Origin: Epinephelus fuscoguttatus
Taxonomy: Eukaryota; Chordata; Actinopteri; Perciformes; Serranidae
Direction of reading: 5' to 3'
DNA length: 64,000 bases
Assembly: GCF_011397635.1 (NCBI RefSeq)
Contig: NC_064754.1
Coordinates: 28,500,543-28,564,542 of the forward strand
The notes below the pieces were generated by a model, which did not search any database, was not told the DNA's origin, and saw only the letters and a program-made list of their open reading frames with translations. Shown here in pieces: positions 22,701-34,639 of this stretch. Positions within the stretch are counted from its first letter, which is position 1. Each line of letters opens with the position of its first letter. The translations under genes were made by a program, and so were the position numbers.

Positions 22701-25700
22701 GTCAAAGTCTCATTTCATTGAGGAAACCTTTTTAAATGCCCTTAGTGCAGGATAAGTCATCTGACTTTGAACACCTTTTTTTAATCAACTTGAACAATAT
22801 TTAGCTTGTTGCATCTGTTTTGAAGCTAGAAATATATTGATTTCTAAGTGAAATCTGATTGTTTTTTTTTTTTTAAGAATTGTGTGAAAAAGACAAATAT
22901 TATCTGAATTTTGAATAAAAATGATCACAGTTTTAATCAGATAGTTAAAACTTCCAATAACCTAATCATACTGAGTTTGAAGTAGCTAAACATGAGACAT
23001 GTCCTGGTCAGAGTAACTGTGTTTAATGTAGTGGGAAAACAATTGAAAATTCATGCACTGCTCCGAGCTTCCTGCTGACCCTTGCCTGCGTGTGCATGAC
23101 TGTGTACATGTATCAACATTTGAATGTGAGCTCACTACATCATAATCTCTCTGCTCATCCTCAGGCCATGGAGGGAGCCGGTAAACCCGTACTACGCAAA
23201 CATGGGCTACGCTCGTGCTCCAGCGACCAGTGCCAATGACAGTGAGCAACAGAGCATGTCGAGCGATGCAGACACACTGTCACTGACCGACAGCAGTGTG
23301 TGAGTACACGCAGATGAACCCAGAATGACTCATCACATTTATGAATTCAGTTACTAGATTTTATGGTGTTTAATGACATCGCTGGTTTTTCAGAATGAAT
23401 GAGCTGCTCAGATCTGCGTTTGATGGTTGTTTATTCTGTGTCTGTGTGCAGAGATGGTATTCCTCCATACAGATATCGGAAGCAGCATCGAAAGGAGATG
23501 CATGAAAGTGCCAAAGCCAATGGACGTGTGCCCCTACCTCATATACCTGTGAGTTATAAAGACACCTCTCAGTTAGCCACATGACAGCATTCATAGCTGT
23601 TCATGCAACATTAAGGTGACATGAACCCTGGTGACTCAATTTACCATAATTTGTTTTTCTCTAAAGTGTCCTACTCCTTTCTTGCCATTTAATGTTTATT
23701 ACAGTTTTTCCTGCCCATATTTCCTCAATAATGTGATTGCTTATTTACTAAATTTTAGCTGCAGCTGTGTATAGAAATCTGTGGCAAGTAATTGTTTGTG
23801 TTTATATATACAGCGCACGTACCGCATGCCAAAGGACATCCATGTAGAGCCTGAGAGGTTTGCAGCAGAGCTCATCAGCAGGCTGGAGACAGTTCTCAGA
23901 GAGAGAGAGGCTCAGGAAAGACTCGAAGAGAGGCTGAAGAGAGTACGACTGGTGAGTGTATTACTGTGCTCCTTGTGAGGTGATTGTGACACTGAGTTAA
24001 GCTGTGGTTCATTCCAGTTATTCACATGGTGCTGATGTTGGTGTTTCCTCAGAAGTCTTGAGAACTTGTAGAGTTTAGGTTTTTATTAATGAGAAACTGT
24101 GTGGTGCGGTTGGCAGATTGGCTCACAGTAAAGGCACTAATGCTGCACTAGGATTTTATAGCCCTTTTACCCTGCCTGGTTGAGGCAGGAATATTGGCCG
24201 TTATGCAGCCTCGCTCTGCTGTATATAAGGAATGATCACAGAACGTCGGGGCAGAGAGGTCTCACCTTTAAGCTGCTACATTGGACAGCCGACAGGACAG
24301 GACAGGACAGGGCCATGGGCAGGGCGTTGGTGACGTCTTGATGATGTGTTATGCGTGCGACCCGCTGCTGGAGATTTAAAACGTAGTCGTTAGCAGTTAG
24401 TGACTAACTCAGAGGGAGAAGAGTGGCTGTAAATGTCCGCAAATTGAGAAAACAGTGAGATTTGGGATTTCCTAACCCTCCAAGCGAGGTTAGCCGCCAT
24501 ATAACACAGATGGTAAATGATTGTTATTGTCATGTTAATGTGCTGCTTACAACTATGTTTTATGTCACAATTGAGGCCAGTGCTGTTGTGTTATATGTTA
24601 CACCCATCACGCCTCTTTTGAGTCCGTGATCTTTGGATGCAGTGTGTAATCACACACTGGGGCGAAATGATGCTGCCATTGGTTAGTTCTGTACAAAAAT
24701 GCAAAGGAGGCATAAAGAAGGGACTTCGTAGCACCCTGTAGTGCAGTCTCTGTGTAAAAAGGACTTATAACTGAACTTTGACCAGGATACAAATGAGTCA
24801 AAATGAGTCGAGCTCTTCTGTGTGAAAGTCGATGTTTCTGATGTTAGCAAACTTTAAACCTACCACTGAACCTTATCAGTCCCCCCAGGATGTTGCGATG
24901 GTGCAGTTGCAACAAATAACGGAAATTTAGCCAATCCCTGTGAACTCTACGCGACCTTGCAATTTTGTCCAATCACTGCAGCTTTACTGCAAATTTGAAT
25001 AGTTATTTAGAACAGGTAAAATCTCATTTCACTGTAGAGCTTTATGCAGCAAGTTGATTCGCTCCGCCCCTATCTCACTCTCTCTTTTTATCATGAGGCT
25101 GCTGCTGCAAGACTGGAGCTCTGTGTCTGGGAGAGAGTCATTCACACAGTGACAGGGCTAACTGTTAGCCTCACATGGCTAACGTTTTTCCAGCCGTTAA
25201 CAGGTGTGACGACAGAGTTGAGCTTTTCGGTGTCAGTGGTAAATTAACGGCTTGGTGTTGAATGATAGCTGGAGGGCTTCTGCCCTTGCAGCAAAATATG
25301 ATGCATAATATTAGGGATGAGATCACGTTGTGTTGTGCTGGGTCGTGCTAACCGGGCAGAGAGAGCAGGCAGAGTGCAGCCTACACAGATGGTCTCTTAG
25401 CGCTGCTTCAAACGGCTGTTGCTGCCTCCAGCCCCCCTACCATCGCATATAGATTCTAATTCTGTGGGAAACACTTGCCCCTGCAATTACATTGCAAATA
25501 ATGCTTATAAACATCACAACATGCTCCGTAATTTCTTAGAAAAGCTGATTTGAATACAAGTATTTCAGGCTGTTACAGTCCCAAAAACAGCACACAAAAT
25601 CCTGGAGGGACTGCCTTCGCTGTATTTACACTTTATACTTGCACTTAACTAATGGCAAATTTCTATCAAATTTGGTAAGAAATTACCCTCAAAAGGTTTT

Positions 25701-28700
25701 CTGATAGCTGTAGACACCTGAAGCAGGAAGCACAAAAACTGTCATAAACTGTCAACGGTTTCTCTAAAAACGGAAAAGTCTGTCCTTTTGCGTTTTAAAA
25801 AACTTTTGCGTTCATATGACGACTTTATTGAAACGATCCCCGTTCACACAGAGCCGCAAAATCACTGGAAACGCTGTAGTATGCACGCCGGTTTCAAAAA
25901 GTTGTCATATAAACGGGGCCTAAATCTCACTCCCTCCAACAGGCCAATATTTGTCCAAATGTAGTGACTCACAGTCAACTTGAAAATTACTGATTCCATT
26001 ACAGCTGTAATTGTAAAATATGTTAAAATCATATTCTACTTTTGGCAGCTGTTGCTCAGGAGGTAGAGCAGGTTGCCTCTTATGGGAAGATAGGCAGTTT
26101 GATCCCCGGCCCCTCCAGTCCGAAGTATCCTTGGGCAAGATACTGAACCCCAGATTGCTCCCTATGGCAGTGCAATTGGAGTAGGAGTAGGTGTTAATGT
26201 TAAATAATCTGAGTAGCAGGTGGCACTTTGTATGGTAGCGTCAGCCATCAGTATGTGAATGTGACAAGTGGTGTGAAAGCACTTTGAGTGGCCAAACTAC
26301 TAGAAAGGTGTTATACAGATCCCAGTCCATGTTCAGAATTTTTATCTGCCACAAATGTACATGAAACCTTGATGTTTTCTGTGGTTTAGCTGTTGTGCCT
26401 CTAGATCTTTTGATATTTTCTGCCCAAGTATGCTCAGATCTGCAGCTTTGTCATCACCAGCTGCATACTGTGTCACCTTACAGCAAGCTGCCTACATTGA
26501 GAACAGATGCTTCATGAATATAGTCATTTGTGCATACAGATTAATAAGGAAATCAGTCAAAATAACACATTGCCATGTTTATTCTTTTCCCTCCATTGGG
26601 GGCAAAACATCTGTGTAAAAATAAAACGTTGACTTAAAATTACAACAAAACAGTGAGTTCAGCCAGATTAAACCATGGGCTGTAAAACTGTCACAGTAAT
26701 GTTCAATGGACTCTATTTGTTTTTAATAAGAAATTACCAAATAACTTTTGCATTATTTCACTAAAATTTACTGCATATACAAGTTTGATAAAGGCAGTTA
26801 ATTTAATGCCATCCTTTTCTTTGTGTGTACCCACTGATCTATACGATGCCCTTGTCCAGTCAGAGATAAAATACTTTTCTCTTTCTCCCAACAGGAAGAA
26901 GAGGGTGACGATGCTGACATCTCCGTGACAACCTCCATGTCTTCTCATAGCATACCACTCCCCCTCCCCTCATCGTTCCCACCTCTCTACGGCGCCCGTT
27001 ATTCAGAGACCACTGCTAACACGGCAACAGTCGCCACCTATGGCGGCCTGGTTGCCATGGAGGATTCCCATGACGATGACCCGGAATCTATTTTGGATGA
27101 GCACGTACAGCGCGTGATGAAGACGCCGGGCTGCCAGTCACCAGGGGCAACCAACAGCACCTTAGGAGGAGGGGGTCGACACACTCCTCCAAAATCATCG
27201 CGTTCACCTGACGGGGGGATCGGCCCGCCTCACTACCCGCCACACCGAGGGGGAGGTCATAGTCTGCCTCCTGCTGGGGTCAAAGGTAAGAGGCTAACAT
27301 TTTTTTGAATGATGCTTCAAAGTCTGTGTAGGTGTTTTCCAAATGAAACTCCAGCAGAGGCCAGCATGTCACTAATAAGTCTTGCTCTGTTTCAGGTATG
27401 CATCACCACAAGCAGCTGTATCACCACAGAGGAAGAGAAGGGCAGGAGGAGGTGGGCTCTAGGTCTCAGGCCAACTTCATGTGGAACGGAGACCCGGCCA
27501 ACCAGTATGCAGGGAGAAGTCGTAACTATGCTGACGGGGCCGGAGCTAGCACACTTGACGGCATGGGTTACAGGTAAGGCAGTGTGGGTGAATGTACTGA
27601 CATTATATCGTTGCTCAGCAAACTGTACACGCTGTCTTTTATTCAGATGACCTCAACTGAATTGTGTATTTCACCTGTTCATTCTGCAGTAGTAAAGGTA
27701 GCACGCTAACACGGCGAGGTTGTAAGAAGACATCAGAGACGTCAGGCAAAGGTGATGAGAGTGGGCGTGGCATGGAGGGCCAGGTACCACTGGAGGATCT
27801 GGAGAGAAACCAGAAGATCCTGCAATGGATGATGGAAGGAGACAGACAAAGGAAGACCTCACATGGGTAAGTGCAGTACAAACTGATGTGCCAGGCTTAA
27901 TGTCTAAAATACAAACATGCAGGACAATAGAGGCATCACTGGCTCAGGAAAACCTGGCGTGTATAATGATAATTATGTAACATCAAATATCACATAACAG
28001 ATTTTTTTTGTGGCACTTTAGGGGAGGCAGAAACAAGCTGTAAACTTAACACTAACGTTTTGTCACCTATTCAAGGTGATTCAGCAAACTCACTGGCAAA
28101 TAGTTGCTTATTTGCACACTCAGCAGACACAGAACCAACATCAACACTCATTTGGAGTCGTGTGTGTGTCCATCTGATGAATATACATCAAATATTTACT
28201 CTCCTTTTAGCCCTGTTTTTGTCTCACAAATATCTGGCTCCTTAGCTGCCATATGCGCCACACTCGACGCTGACTTTCTCTGTCCTCCCCCTGGTGCTGG
28301 ATAGGTAGTATACAGGGTGTGATTTTTGTTTGTGTGTTTGTTTGGCCAAGGCTTTTCAATTAGGCTTTAAGTGTGCCAAGAGTGAAACCCGTAACAGTAA
28401 AGTTGCAGGCCAGAGAACCAAAACAGAGCTAGAAAGAAGCTGTATGTATGGCATGAGTGAGATGATAATTTTCTCTAGGTTTATCTTTACAAGTGACCTC
28501 CATTCACGTTGCAGTCATTTGATCCAAGTCTAGTAAAATGTCAAATTTAGTCAGTGTAAAAATGTTGATTATATGTAATAAAATATATTTTGAATGTTTT
28601 CTATTTCAGGAAAATTTGCTTTTATGTCCACAAAGTCTTCCCCAAAAAGTGCACAAACTTTTAAGCCACATCTTCACATGTGCCTGCTAATAAACACCTT

Positions 28701-29736
28701 TTCATCATGAAGATATTCTTTCTGTGTCGTGCCGTGCCCGCTTCTTAAACAGTTACTTTTCAGAAAGCAGGATCGAGTGGAATCATGGTCCTGCTGCGTA
28801 AAAGCTGCTTTGGTTCTTTGTTTGTAGAGCTGTGAACTGGCATCAATCTCAGTGAGTGCAAAGCTCTCGTTTGTATTTTTAGTCCTTTGACATTCATCCC
28901 GTCTCCTCCTCTGTTGTTTTTCCAGTAGCAGCACCAGTAGCTCCAGGAGAACGGGAACCAGTAGCGAGTCGCCACGTCCAACTTCAGTGGAGCGACCTGG
29001 AGCCGTGCACCCCTGGGTTTCGGCCCAGCTGCGGAACAACCCCTCCTCAGTGTCCCCCGCCATCCCCAGCTCGTCGTCCACCCAGGTCCAGCCCTCGCAC
29101 CCTTTCATCCAGGACCCAGCTATGCCTCCCAACCCAGCTCCCAACCCCCTCACCCAGCTAGAGGAGGCTAGGAGGAGGCTGGAGGAGGAGAGGAGGAGGA
29201 ACGCACTACAGCAGGCCAAGCAGAGGTAAGTGTCGACATCTTATTATGTGTGTAACCCACAATCATCATATTTGCCTCAGAAGGCTTTAACTTGTGTCTG
29301 TGTTTGCGTGGATTCTTACTCACACGGATCATTTTCTCTCTAAGGCATAAGTCTGGTAAGCGCCAAGTGTGTGAGAACATGACAGTCGCTTACTACTTTT
29401 GTGGAGAGCCAATCCCGTACCGAACATCAGTCAAAGGCCGTGTGGTGACTTTGGGCCAGTTCAAGGAGCTGCTTACCAAAAAGGGCCATTACAGGTGAGA
29501 GCATCTGATGCATAATGTGGGTGGGAATGTCCCATTTTAAAGACAGTATTTCTGTCAGTGTTTGACTTTGAAATAATCGAGCATGTCTGGGTTTTTCTTT
29601 GGTGCACAGGTTCTACTTTAAGAAAGTGAGTGACGAGTTTGACTGTGGTGTAGTGTTTGAGGAGGTTCGTGACGATGACGCCATCTTGCCTATCTTTGAG
29701 GAGAAGATCATCGGGAAGGTGGAGAAGGTTGACTGA
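19150..29736 (+). CDS. axin1: Axin-1, scaffold of the beta-catenin destruction complex (12 coding exons)
   Basis: Axin is the cytoplasmic scaffold that gathers APC, GSK3, CK1 and beta-catenin so that beta-catenin is phosphorylated and destroyed; it is also recruited to Dishevelled/LRP6 when Wnt is present. Coding exons: 19150-19764, 21792-21985, 22127-22285, 23165-23299, 23452-23548, 23814-23951, 26895-27285, 27396-27573, 27690-27866, 28926-29225, 29345-29494, 29610-29736. They sum to 2661 nt (886 residues plus TGA), every junction has GT..AG and keeps frame. Regions in order: tankyrase-binding segments (about 31-40 and 88-101), RGS/APC-binding (about 113-235), GSK3-binding (about 411-430), beta-catenin-binding helix (about 505-525), DIX (about 808-886). 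Length is close to that of human AXIN1 (about 860). The DIX and RGS residues resemble AXIN1 more than AXIN2 from memory. The start is the first ATG after a clear acceptor at 19077-19079. Very confident of the family; axin1 rather than axin2 is confident. Confidence 0.96.
19765..21791 (+). other. axin1: axin1 intron 1 (coding numbering)
   Basis: 2 kb between coding exons 1 and 2, GTAATT to TTCCAG. No clear transposon ends and no hidden exon were noticed; one short GT run at about 20333. Confidence 0.7.
21792..22285 (+). CDS. axin1: axin1 coding exons 2-3: end of RGS domain and acidic linker
   Basis: Exon 21792-21985 completes the RGS domain ([20 protein letters not shown]) and runs into the conserved [12 protein letters not shown] segment. 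Exon 22127-22285, after an intron of only 141 nt, encodes a Gly/Glu-rich linker followed by an arginine/serine-rich patch ending in DSREY. This linker is poorly conserved between Axins; here it is unusually acidic. Splice phases are 2 at both ends of the second exon. Confidence 0.92.
23165..23951 (+). CDS. axin1: axin1 coding exons 4-6: conserved linker and GSK3-binding helix
   Basis: Exons 23165-23299, 23452-23548 and 23814-23951. The first holds the Axin signature [16 protein letters not shown] followed by SANDSEQQS and [13 protein letters not shown]; the second holds [16 protein letters not shown] and GRVPLPHIP. The third encodes [17 protein letters not shown] (about residues 411-427), the amphipathic helix that docks on GSK3, followed by a charged helix ending in [10 protein letters not shown]. 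All three are highly conserved in vertebrate Axin. Confidence 0.94.
24130..24877. repeat. Repeat-like block with GACAG tandem, axin1 intron 6
   Basis: Includes GACAGGACAGGACAGGACAG at about 24292-24312 and phrases that look like dispersed fish repeat DNA (CCTGCCTGGTTGAGGCAGG). Ends are not clear. Confidence 0.35.
24878..25612. mobile_element. MITE with TIR AGTCCCTCCAGGAT, in axin1 intron 6
   Basis: Left AGTCCCCCCAGGATG (24878) and right ATCCTGGAGGGACT (25599-25612) are inverted repeats; the flanking inner parts (GCAGCTTTACTGCAAATTTG and GATTTGAATACAAGTATTTC) match a dispersed fish element I have seen as a unit. The middle (about 25040-25460) looks like a foreign insertion. No transposase frame. 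Confidence 0.6.
26043..26335 (+). mobile_element. tRNA-derived SINE with L2-like 3' end, axin1 intron 6
   Basis: The head GTTGCTCAGGAGGTAGAGCA resembles an A-box region, and GGCAGTTTGATCCCCGG a B box, about 45 bases later. The body has CTTGGGCAAGATACTGAACC and TGAATGTGACAAGTG, and the tail AAAGCACTTTGAGTGGCC leads to GGTGTTATACAGATCCCAG, a degraded form of the usual CGCTATATAAGTCCAGTCC end. It is a SINE, not a working tRNA gene. Confidence 0.75.
26895..27866 (+). CDS. axin1: axin1 coding exons 7-9: beta-catenin-binding helix and variable middle region
   Basis: Exons 26895-27285, 27396-27573 and 27690-27866. The first contains [19 protein letters not shown] (about residues 507-525), the helix that binds the armadillo groove of beta-catenin, followed by a Ser/Pro/Gly-rich stretch. 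The second has a histidine-rich run (HHHK, YHHR) recalling the His-rich segment of mammalian Axin1. The third carries [13 protein letters not shown], equivalent to the mammalian EKNQKIMQWIIEG segment in the region linked to PP2A binding. Introns between them are short (110 and 116 nt). Confidence 0.92.
28926..29736 (+). CDS. axin1: axin1 coding exons 10-12: Pro/Ser linker, coiled segment and C-terminal DIX domain
   Basis: Exons 28926-29225, 29345-29494 and 29610-29736. Exon 10 is Pro/Ser-rich and ends in [19 protein letters not shown], a conserved charged helix. Exons 11-12 encode the DIX domain (about residues 808-886): [45 protein letters not shown] and [11 protein letters not shown] at the very C terminus. 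DIX polymerises head to tail and pairs with Dishevelled. Intron 29226-29344 is only 119 nt, too small to hide the 36-codon alternative exon known in mammalian AXIN1, so this gene appears to make only the short form here. Confidence 0.95.
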
Positions 29737-31200
29737 AATTTGGGAACAGGAAGAAGACACAGAATTGGGGAAAAAGATTTAAGATTTGGAAAAAAAGAGG
29801 AGATAGGAAGAGAACATTGGGGTTGGATAGAAATTCCGCTGTGAGAAAACGAAGGGAAGAAAGTAGAAAGATGGAAGGAGCAATGTGTGACAGAGGGGAG
29901 ATTGCGCTGCATGGTAGAAGCTCGAGTATTAAGGAGGTGGATATTCTTATGGACTATCTGGATGTTGGCGTCACGCCTTGATCAAACCCACGTAAAGCAA
30001 AGAACCTTGGCCAGAGCGGAGGAAAGGAACATAAATTATTTCACCTGTCTTGTCTCCACTGTGGATATTCGAGGAGCGCTGTTGAAATCTGATGTCTGAC
30101 CAGTCTTCCACTTCCACTGCGATGGATGGAAAAGGGTGAGGGGACTGCTGGGAGGAAAGAGGATAAAGTAGTCTTCCACTTCTGCTCTGGAGGAGTCTGT
30201 CCTCCGCAGACCATTACGATGCTGCTACATTACCACGGAAACTCTTCAATCGGTGCTCGGGACAGTAAAGAAAGCGGTTTTGTTCCACTCGGGAGTCTCG
30301 CTGCCTTTTGCTGTCTCTGTTCCTCATCAGCTGGTGACGAGGAGAGGACAGAGGATTTTTGGGGAGTGGAACTTAAGCCTGCTTCTCCTCTCGTTGACTT
30401 CATAGCCTCAAAACAGAAACGTTCTCACCCGTTGATTCCTAGATGTCATGTAGTGATCTCTCACATCAACATGTTCAGACGACAGTTCTCTACATAACTT
30501 GTTTACCAAAGCTACATATTTTTGATAAGACAAGTATCCTAGCTACTTGTTTCATTTTATTTGAATTGTGTATGTACAAGGCAGGTACTATTACTTATTA
30601 ATGCAGCCTAATTTCGTTATATCTCAACTTAATGTTGTATTATCGTGTATGTTTTGAAGCTAGTTCATTAGTCATTTCAGGGCAGCCATTTTGTTTGTTT
30701 CTCCCCCTCTGTAAAACATCCCTGCACCTCAGTTCTGTACTGTTTACCTTTGAGTGTGTAGTTCTGTTCTCCTGCGCAGTGCATTTTAATTATAGGCTTG
30801 CTTTTATTTTATTTTTCACCATCAAAAATTCTCATGAAAAAGGACTATTTTGTTTTGAACAGCTCACACTGTCACCTCATAGACGTCATATTTCTCTGCT
30901 ACACTGAGAGCTCAGTCTAGATGCCTGCCTCCCTGGCTAGTGCCATTACTATCTAGAATGCTTATTCTGAAGCGTGTTGGTGAGTGTGAAAGCCTGTGTC
31001 ATGTACGCCTGAACTCAGCCAAAGAGCATATCATGCGTCCCATATGCCTACATGCGTGTGTCTGTGCAGTCCAAGTCCATAAGCATGAAATGTATTATCT
31101 TCATCATGAGCAGAAGGGGATCTTCTTCCTCGTGCAGATTCCCAAACTTCAGACATTGTAGCTGAACACTGAGTTTCATAAAATCTGCAGCTCATCTTAA

Positions 31201-31896
31201 AAGAGTAGTTTGACATTTGGGGAATTATTTCCTTTCTTGCTGAGAGTTAGGTGAGAAGTGATACCGCTGTCACGTCTGCATGCCAAATATAAAGCTGCAG
31301 CCAGTGATTGGTTATCTTAGCTTAGCATGAAGACTGTAAACAGGGAAACAATTTACCTGCTTTTTGTAAAACTTGTACAAAACTAGAGCTGCAAATATTA
31401 ATTATTTTTTATTGATTAATCTGTTTATAATTTTCTCTGTCAGTCTATTGGTTTATAAATTGTTATTTAATTACAGATTCTAAGAAATTGCTTGTTCTGT
31501 CTGGCCACTAGTTCAGAATTTAAGGATTGTCGGCTCACTGTCACATAAGACAGAAAAAAGCAGCAAAATCTGCACAATTTAGAGTTGGAACTAGATAATT
31601 TTTGGCATTTCTGCATGAAAAATGATTTTAATCAATAACCAGAATTGTGTCAGATTTCTCAGAAATTAATTTAGTTTACAGACGTTACATGTAAGTGTGA
31701 ACTAGTTAAGCCTTTAAGGTGGGTTTTGTTCCCTTTGGACAGAACCAGGCTAGCTGTTTCCCTCTGTCTCCAGTCTCTGTGCTAAGCTAAGCTAACCAGC
31801 TGCTCGTTGTCGCTTCACATTTAGCGCACAAACATGAGTTGTATCAGTTTAACTCTCAGTGAGAAGCGTATTTCTCCAAATGTCAAACCATCTCTT
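31201..31896. mobile_element. Fold-back MITE inside the axin1 3' UTR, with a second MITE nested in it
   Basis: Left end AAGAGTAGTTTGACATTTGG (31201) and right end CCAAATGTCAAACCATCTCTT (to 31896) are inverted, and inner parts also mirror (TTATCTTAGCTTAGCATGAAG against GTGCTAAGCTAAGCTAACCAG), giving arms of about 160 bp. Between them 31383-31690 looks like another common element (AGAGCTGCAAATATTAATTA, TGATTAATCTG). Confidence 0.75.
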
Positions 31897-32701
31897 CAGA
31901 CGTCTCTCATCAGTACTGCAGTAAGGCCTCAAGGCCACGATATCATAAAGCACCGTGCAGACAGTGCACTGATCACACACCAGCTATGTAAGCTGAATGT
32001 AATTTGACTTTTTTAACTTTTACCCGCTATGTCCTCAACAAAAACCTGTCATTGCTCCTGTCGTCATGTCTGTCCGCAGTATTGATCTCAAACTGTTGGC
32101 CTGACTGAGTGTTTCGTGTTATCTATGCTGGTAGTTAATTGAATGTGTTCATCCAACAAAGAGGTCCTACCTACCGAACGTCATTCAGGAATGTCAAATA
32201 CAATTTGTCCTGGGTTTCTGCCCAGTAAGGGAAACATAGGATCGGAAAAACATTTGTCCTCACTTCAACCCATTATGCCTTCAGTATGAAATTTTAAATT
32301 TAGATATGTATTTGTTTATAAAAAAAAATGTAATTTTAATAATCACCAAGCATGTTCTTTATAAGGAATGTTTTCCTGATGAGTTGAATTATCTATTTTG
32401 TTTTAATGTTTATGTGCAAACTGCTACGGCCCTCTGATATATTTTATCTGTTTTGTTAGAATGCCCAGGGACAGTTGAATGAGTCGTCTCTTGTGATTAT
32501 AATTCGATGGACAAAACAAACAACTGCGTCTGTTGTGTTGTCAATTTGTGTGAAACACAGTGCCTTTATCATGTTATCTCTCGAAATATCTTTATTAAAA
32601 CCAATCCATGCTTTTAATGTAAGTTTTTCTTTTCAGTCAGTCCCGTTGTATTTTTAGCTGCGGTCATTGCTTGCTCACTTCTGTTCTGATAGATCCTCTG
32701 C

Positions 32702-32709
32702 TGTAAATA
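32702..32709 (+). promoter_or_regulatory. Pumilio-type motif TGTAAATA in the axin1 3' UTR
   Basis: TGTAAATA matches the Pumilio recognition element UGUANAUA and lies about 140 nt before the presumed polyadenylation signals, a usual location for functional sites. One match of eight bases in 3 kb can occur by chance. Confidence 0.3.
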
Positions 32710-32841
32710 TGTACATTATCATTTCATATGTGTCTTCATACCTGCACCACATGTCCATGGTGTTTCTGTTTTTCAAAGGTAAACGCCAAGATGTCACTGT
32801 GCTGGTTCCACTTGTACATTTCTTTTAAAAAGGTACTTCAT

Positions 32842-32860
32842 AATAAAGATGTTGAATAAA
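32842..32860 (+). terminator. axin1: Paired AATAAA polyadenylation signals of axin1
   Basis: Two AATAAA hexamers (32842-32847 and 32855-32860) lie 13 nt apart, followed by a T-rich run (32865-32885) typical of a downstream cleavage element. They are the best 3' end candidate between the axin1 stop and gtf3c1. Confidence 0.7.
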
Positions 32861-32880
32861 TCCTTCCTCTCTTTTAATTT

Positions 32881-33814
32881 TCTGGCATCATTTTCTGTCT
32901 TCACCTAATTGTCCTTATTCACATAATTAATCTAGCACATAATACTGCATGTTGCCTTGTAACCCTCCCTGTTTGCCATAAATTAAGATGGTGCCTCCTG
33001 GTGTTTTATCCTCTCAATATCTTCTTTCACAGCAGATATTTTGACTTGTCATAGTTGGAAAAGCACAGGTGTTACTAATAACATTAAAGATGCATCTGTT
33101 GTATTGAATTGTGCCAGTGAGCCAGGTCCTTATACTAAAGTGTTTATATGTTCTGCCACCTTCTACTTCACTATAATTCTAAAATAAATGCTGATGAATG
33201 CTGTACTTTTTAATACATTAAAATGAGAGCTGGAGCTCCCTAAAACAAAATGACAAACTACATGCATTTACATCTAACATTGAAATGCTTTGTGTTAATG
33301 CCTAATTATCTGACTAATGCTCATTAGTCAAATAATAATAATTGGTCTTTACTGACAAAGACAATGCATAAGATATTGCTTCATATGTAAAATATAAAAT
33401 AGATGCAGTGCATACAGGTTTCCAGCCTTAGCTAATTTGTAGTGATACAGTGATGACTAAGTATTTACTTTTGATACTTTAGGTATATTTTGCTGTTTAT
33501 ACTTCCATTTTTTACTGGAGTAAAGTTTTGAAGGCAGGACTTAAAATAATGCATCTATCTTTCTTTTATAGCATTGCTACTTTTACTGAAGTAAAGGATC
33601 TGAGCACTACAAGCACTGGTCAGGATGCACGGTCATGCTGAATGCATCTGAATGTCATTAGACAAAAGGGATATACATTTTTATCAGGAATGCATTAAAA
33701 TCTATGAATCTATAAATATATTTGGACTTGTACACAAAAACAGAAGTTATTTAGTACAGGCTGCACTACTCCTGTGCTAAACTTCACTCCTTTTGTCCCT
33801 CTGTCTCTTCACTT
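32881..33814. other. Axin1-gtf3c1 spacer, left part
   Basis: AT-rich DNA without exon signals or clear repeats apart from short AATAAT runs near 33334. Confidence 0.5.
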
Positions 33815-34075
33815 TGCCCAAAATATAAATCAGCAGAGGGCACCTTGGACCACCTCTTTTGGTCTTGCCCTAAGCTAAACAAGTTTATGTCAGATATTTT
33901 TAAGTGCTTTTCCGAAGTATACAACTGAGATATTACAAAAGACCCATGCACTGTCATCCTGGATGGAACCCGACATCTATTAGTTCTGTCCCTCATGCAA
34001 CAAAAGACAATACATTATGGTATGGTTGTGGCAAAAAGGAATTATTTTAACTCTTTGGAAACTGAGGATGTGCCT
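33815..34075 (+). mobile_element. L1-type LINE fragment (end of ORF2)
   Basis: The + strand reads GTLDHLFWSCPKLNKFMSDI and then KDPCTVILDGTRHLL, LMQQKTIHYGMVVAKRNYF, with a stop inside. This is the form of the C-terminal end of fish L1-type ORF2 (HLFWxCPK...FW). Truncated on both sides and dead. Confidence 0.7.
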
Positions 34076-34639
34076 TGTTTTAAGATAAAACATGTCAACC
34101 ATTCCTGTCAAATTTATTGAGAATAGCCTAAAGTATTTGCATGTATGTATGAATACTTGTTCATAATGGGTTGGACTAACATAATAATACATACTTTATT
34201 AAGTGATCACATTAAGTTTAATGTAAATTTGATGTAAATCTGATCTATCTAAATGTTAATCTGAACTGTAGTAGCTGAATGACAGTAGAGTAATAAGTGA
34301 AATATTTCCTTCTAAAATGTAAACGTAAATGTAAATACAAAAAAGTTACATACTATGGAAATACTCAAGTAAGAACAGGGAGCTCAAATCTGTACAATAG
34401 CTTACTCGAGCAAATGTATTTAGATATAACTATAGATATAAAGTTGCTAATGGTTACTGAGAAATATGTACACATTTTGTACACAGTAATGAGAAACCAA
34501 TATGTTTTAATCAAATATTTGTGGGACTAAACAGTCTGTTATGTGTCTGTTCAAAACAATAAAATATTCTACTTTATTGTATTGATGAAAATAATTCACA
34601 AACTGTCCTTTAACTCCACCTGGTGGATTTTGTTATTTG

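Larger units (their letters stand above)
29737..32880 (+). other. axin1: axin1 3' UTR
   Basis: No further coding exon is needed after the TGA at 29734-29736, and the next convincing polyadenylation signals are the paired AATAAA at 32842-32847 and 32855-32860, preceded by the stretch TTTCTTTTAAAAAGG. ORFs in this 3.1 kb are short and unlike proteins. It contains a fold-back MITE (31201-31896) and a Pumilio-type motif at 32702. Earlier cleavage, for example after ATTAAA at 32593, would shorten it. Confidence 0.7.

Noticed and set aside
26043-26150. tRNA gene
   Set aside because: A and B boxes are present but the acceptor stem does not pair and the sequence continues into a SINE body with an L2-like tail.
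28674-29219. 181-codon ORF on the - strand
   Set aside because: It is the reverse strand of axin1 coding exon 10 and its intron; its Ser/Leu runs are the complement of the GAG/AGG-rich helix codons.
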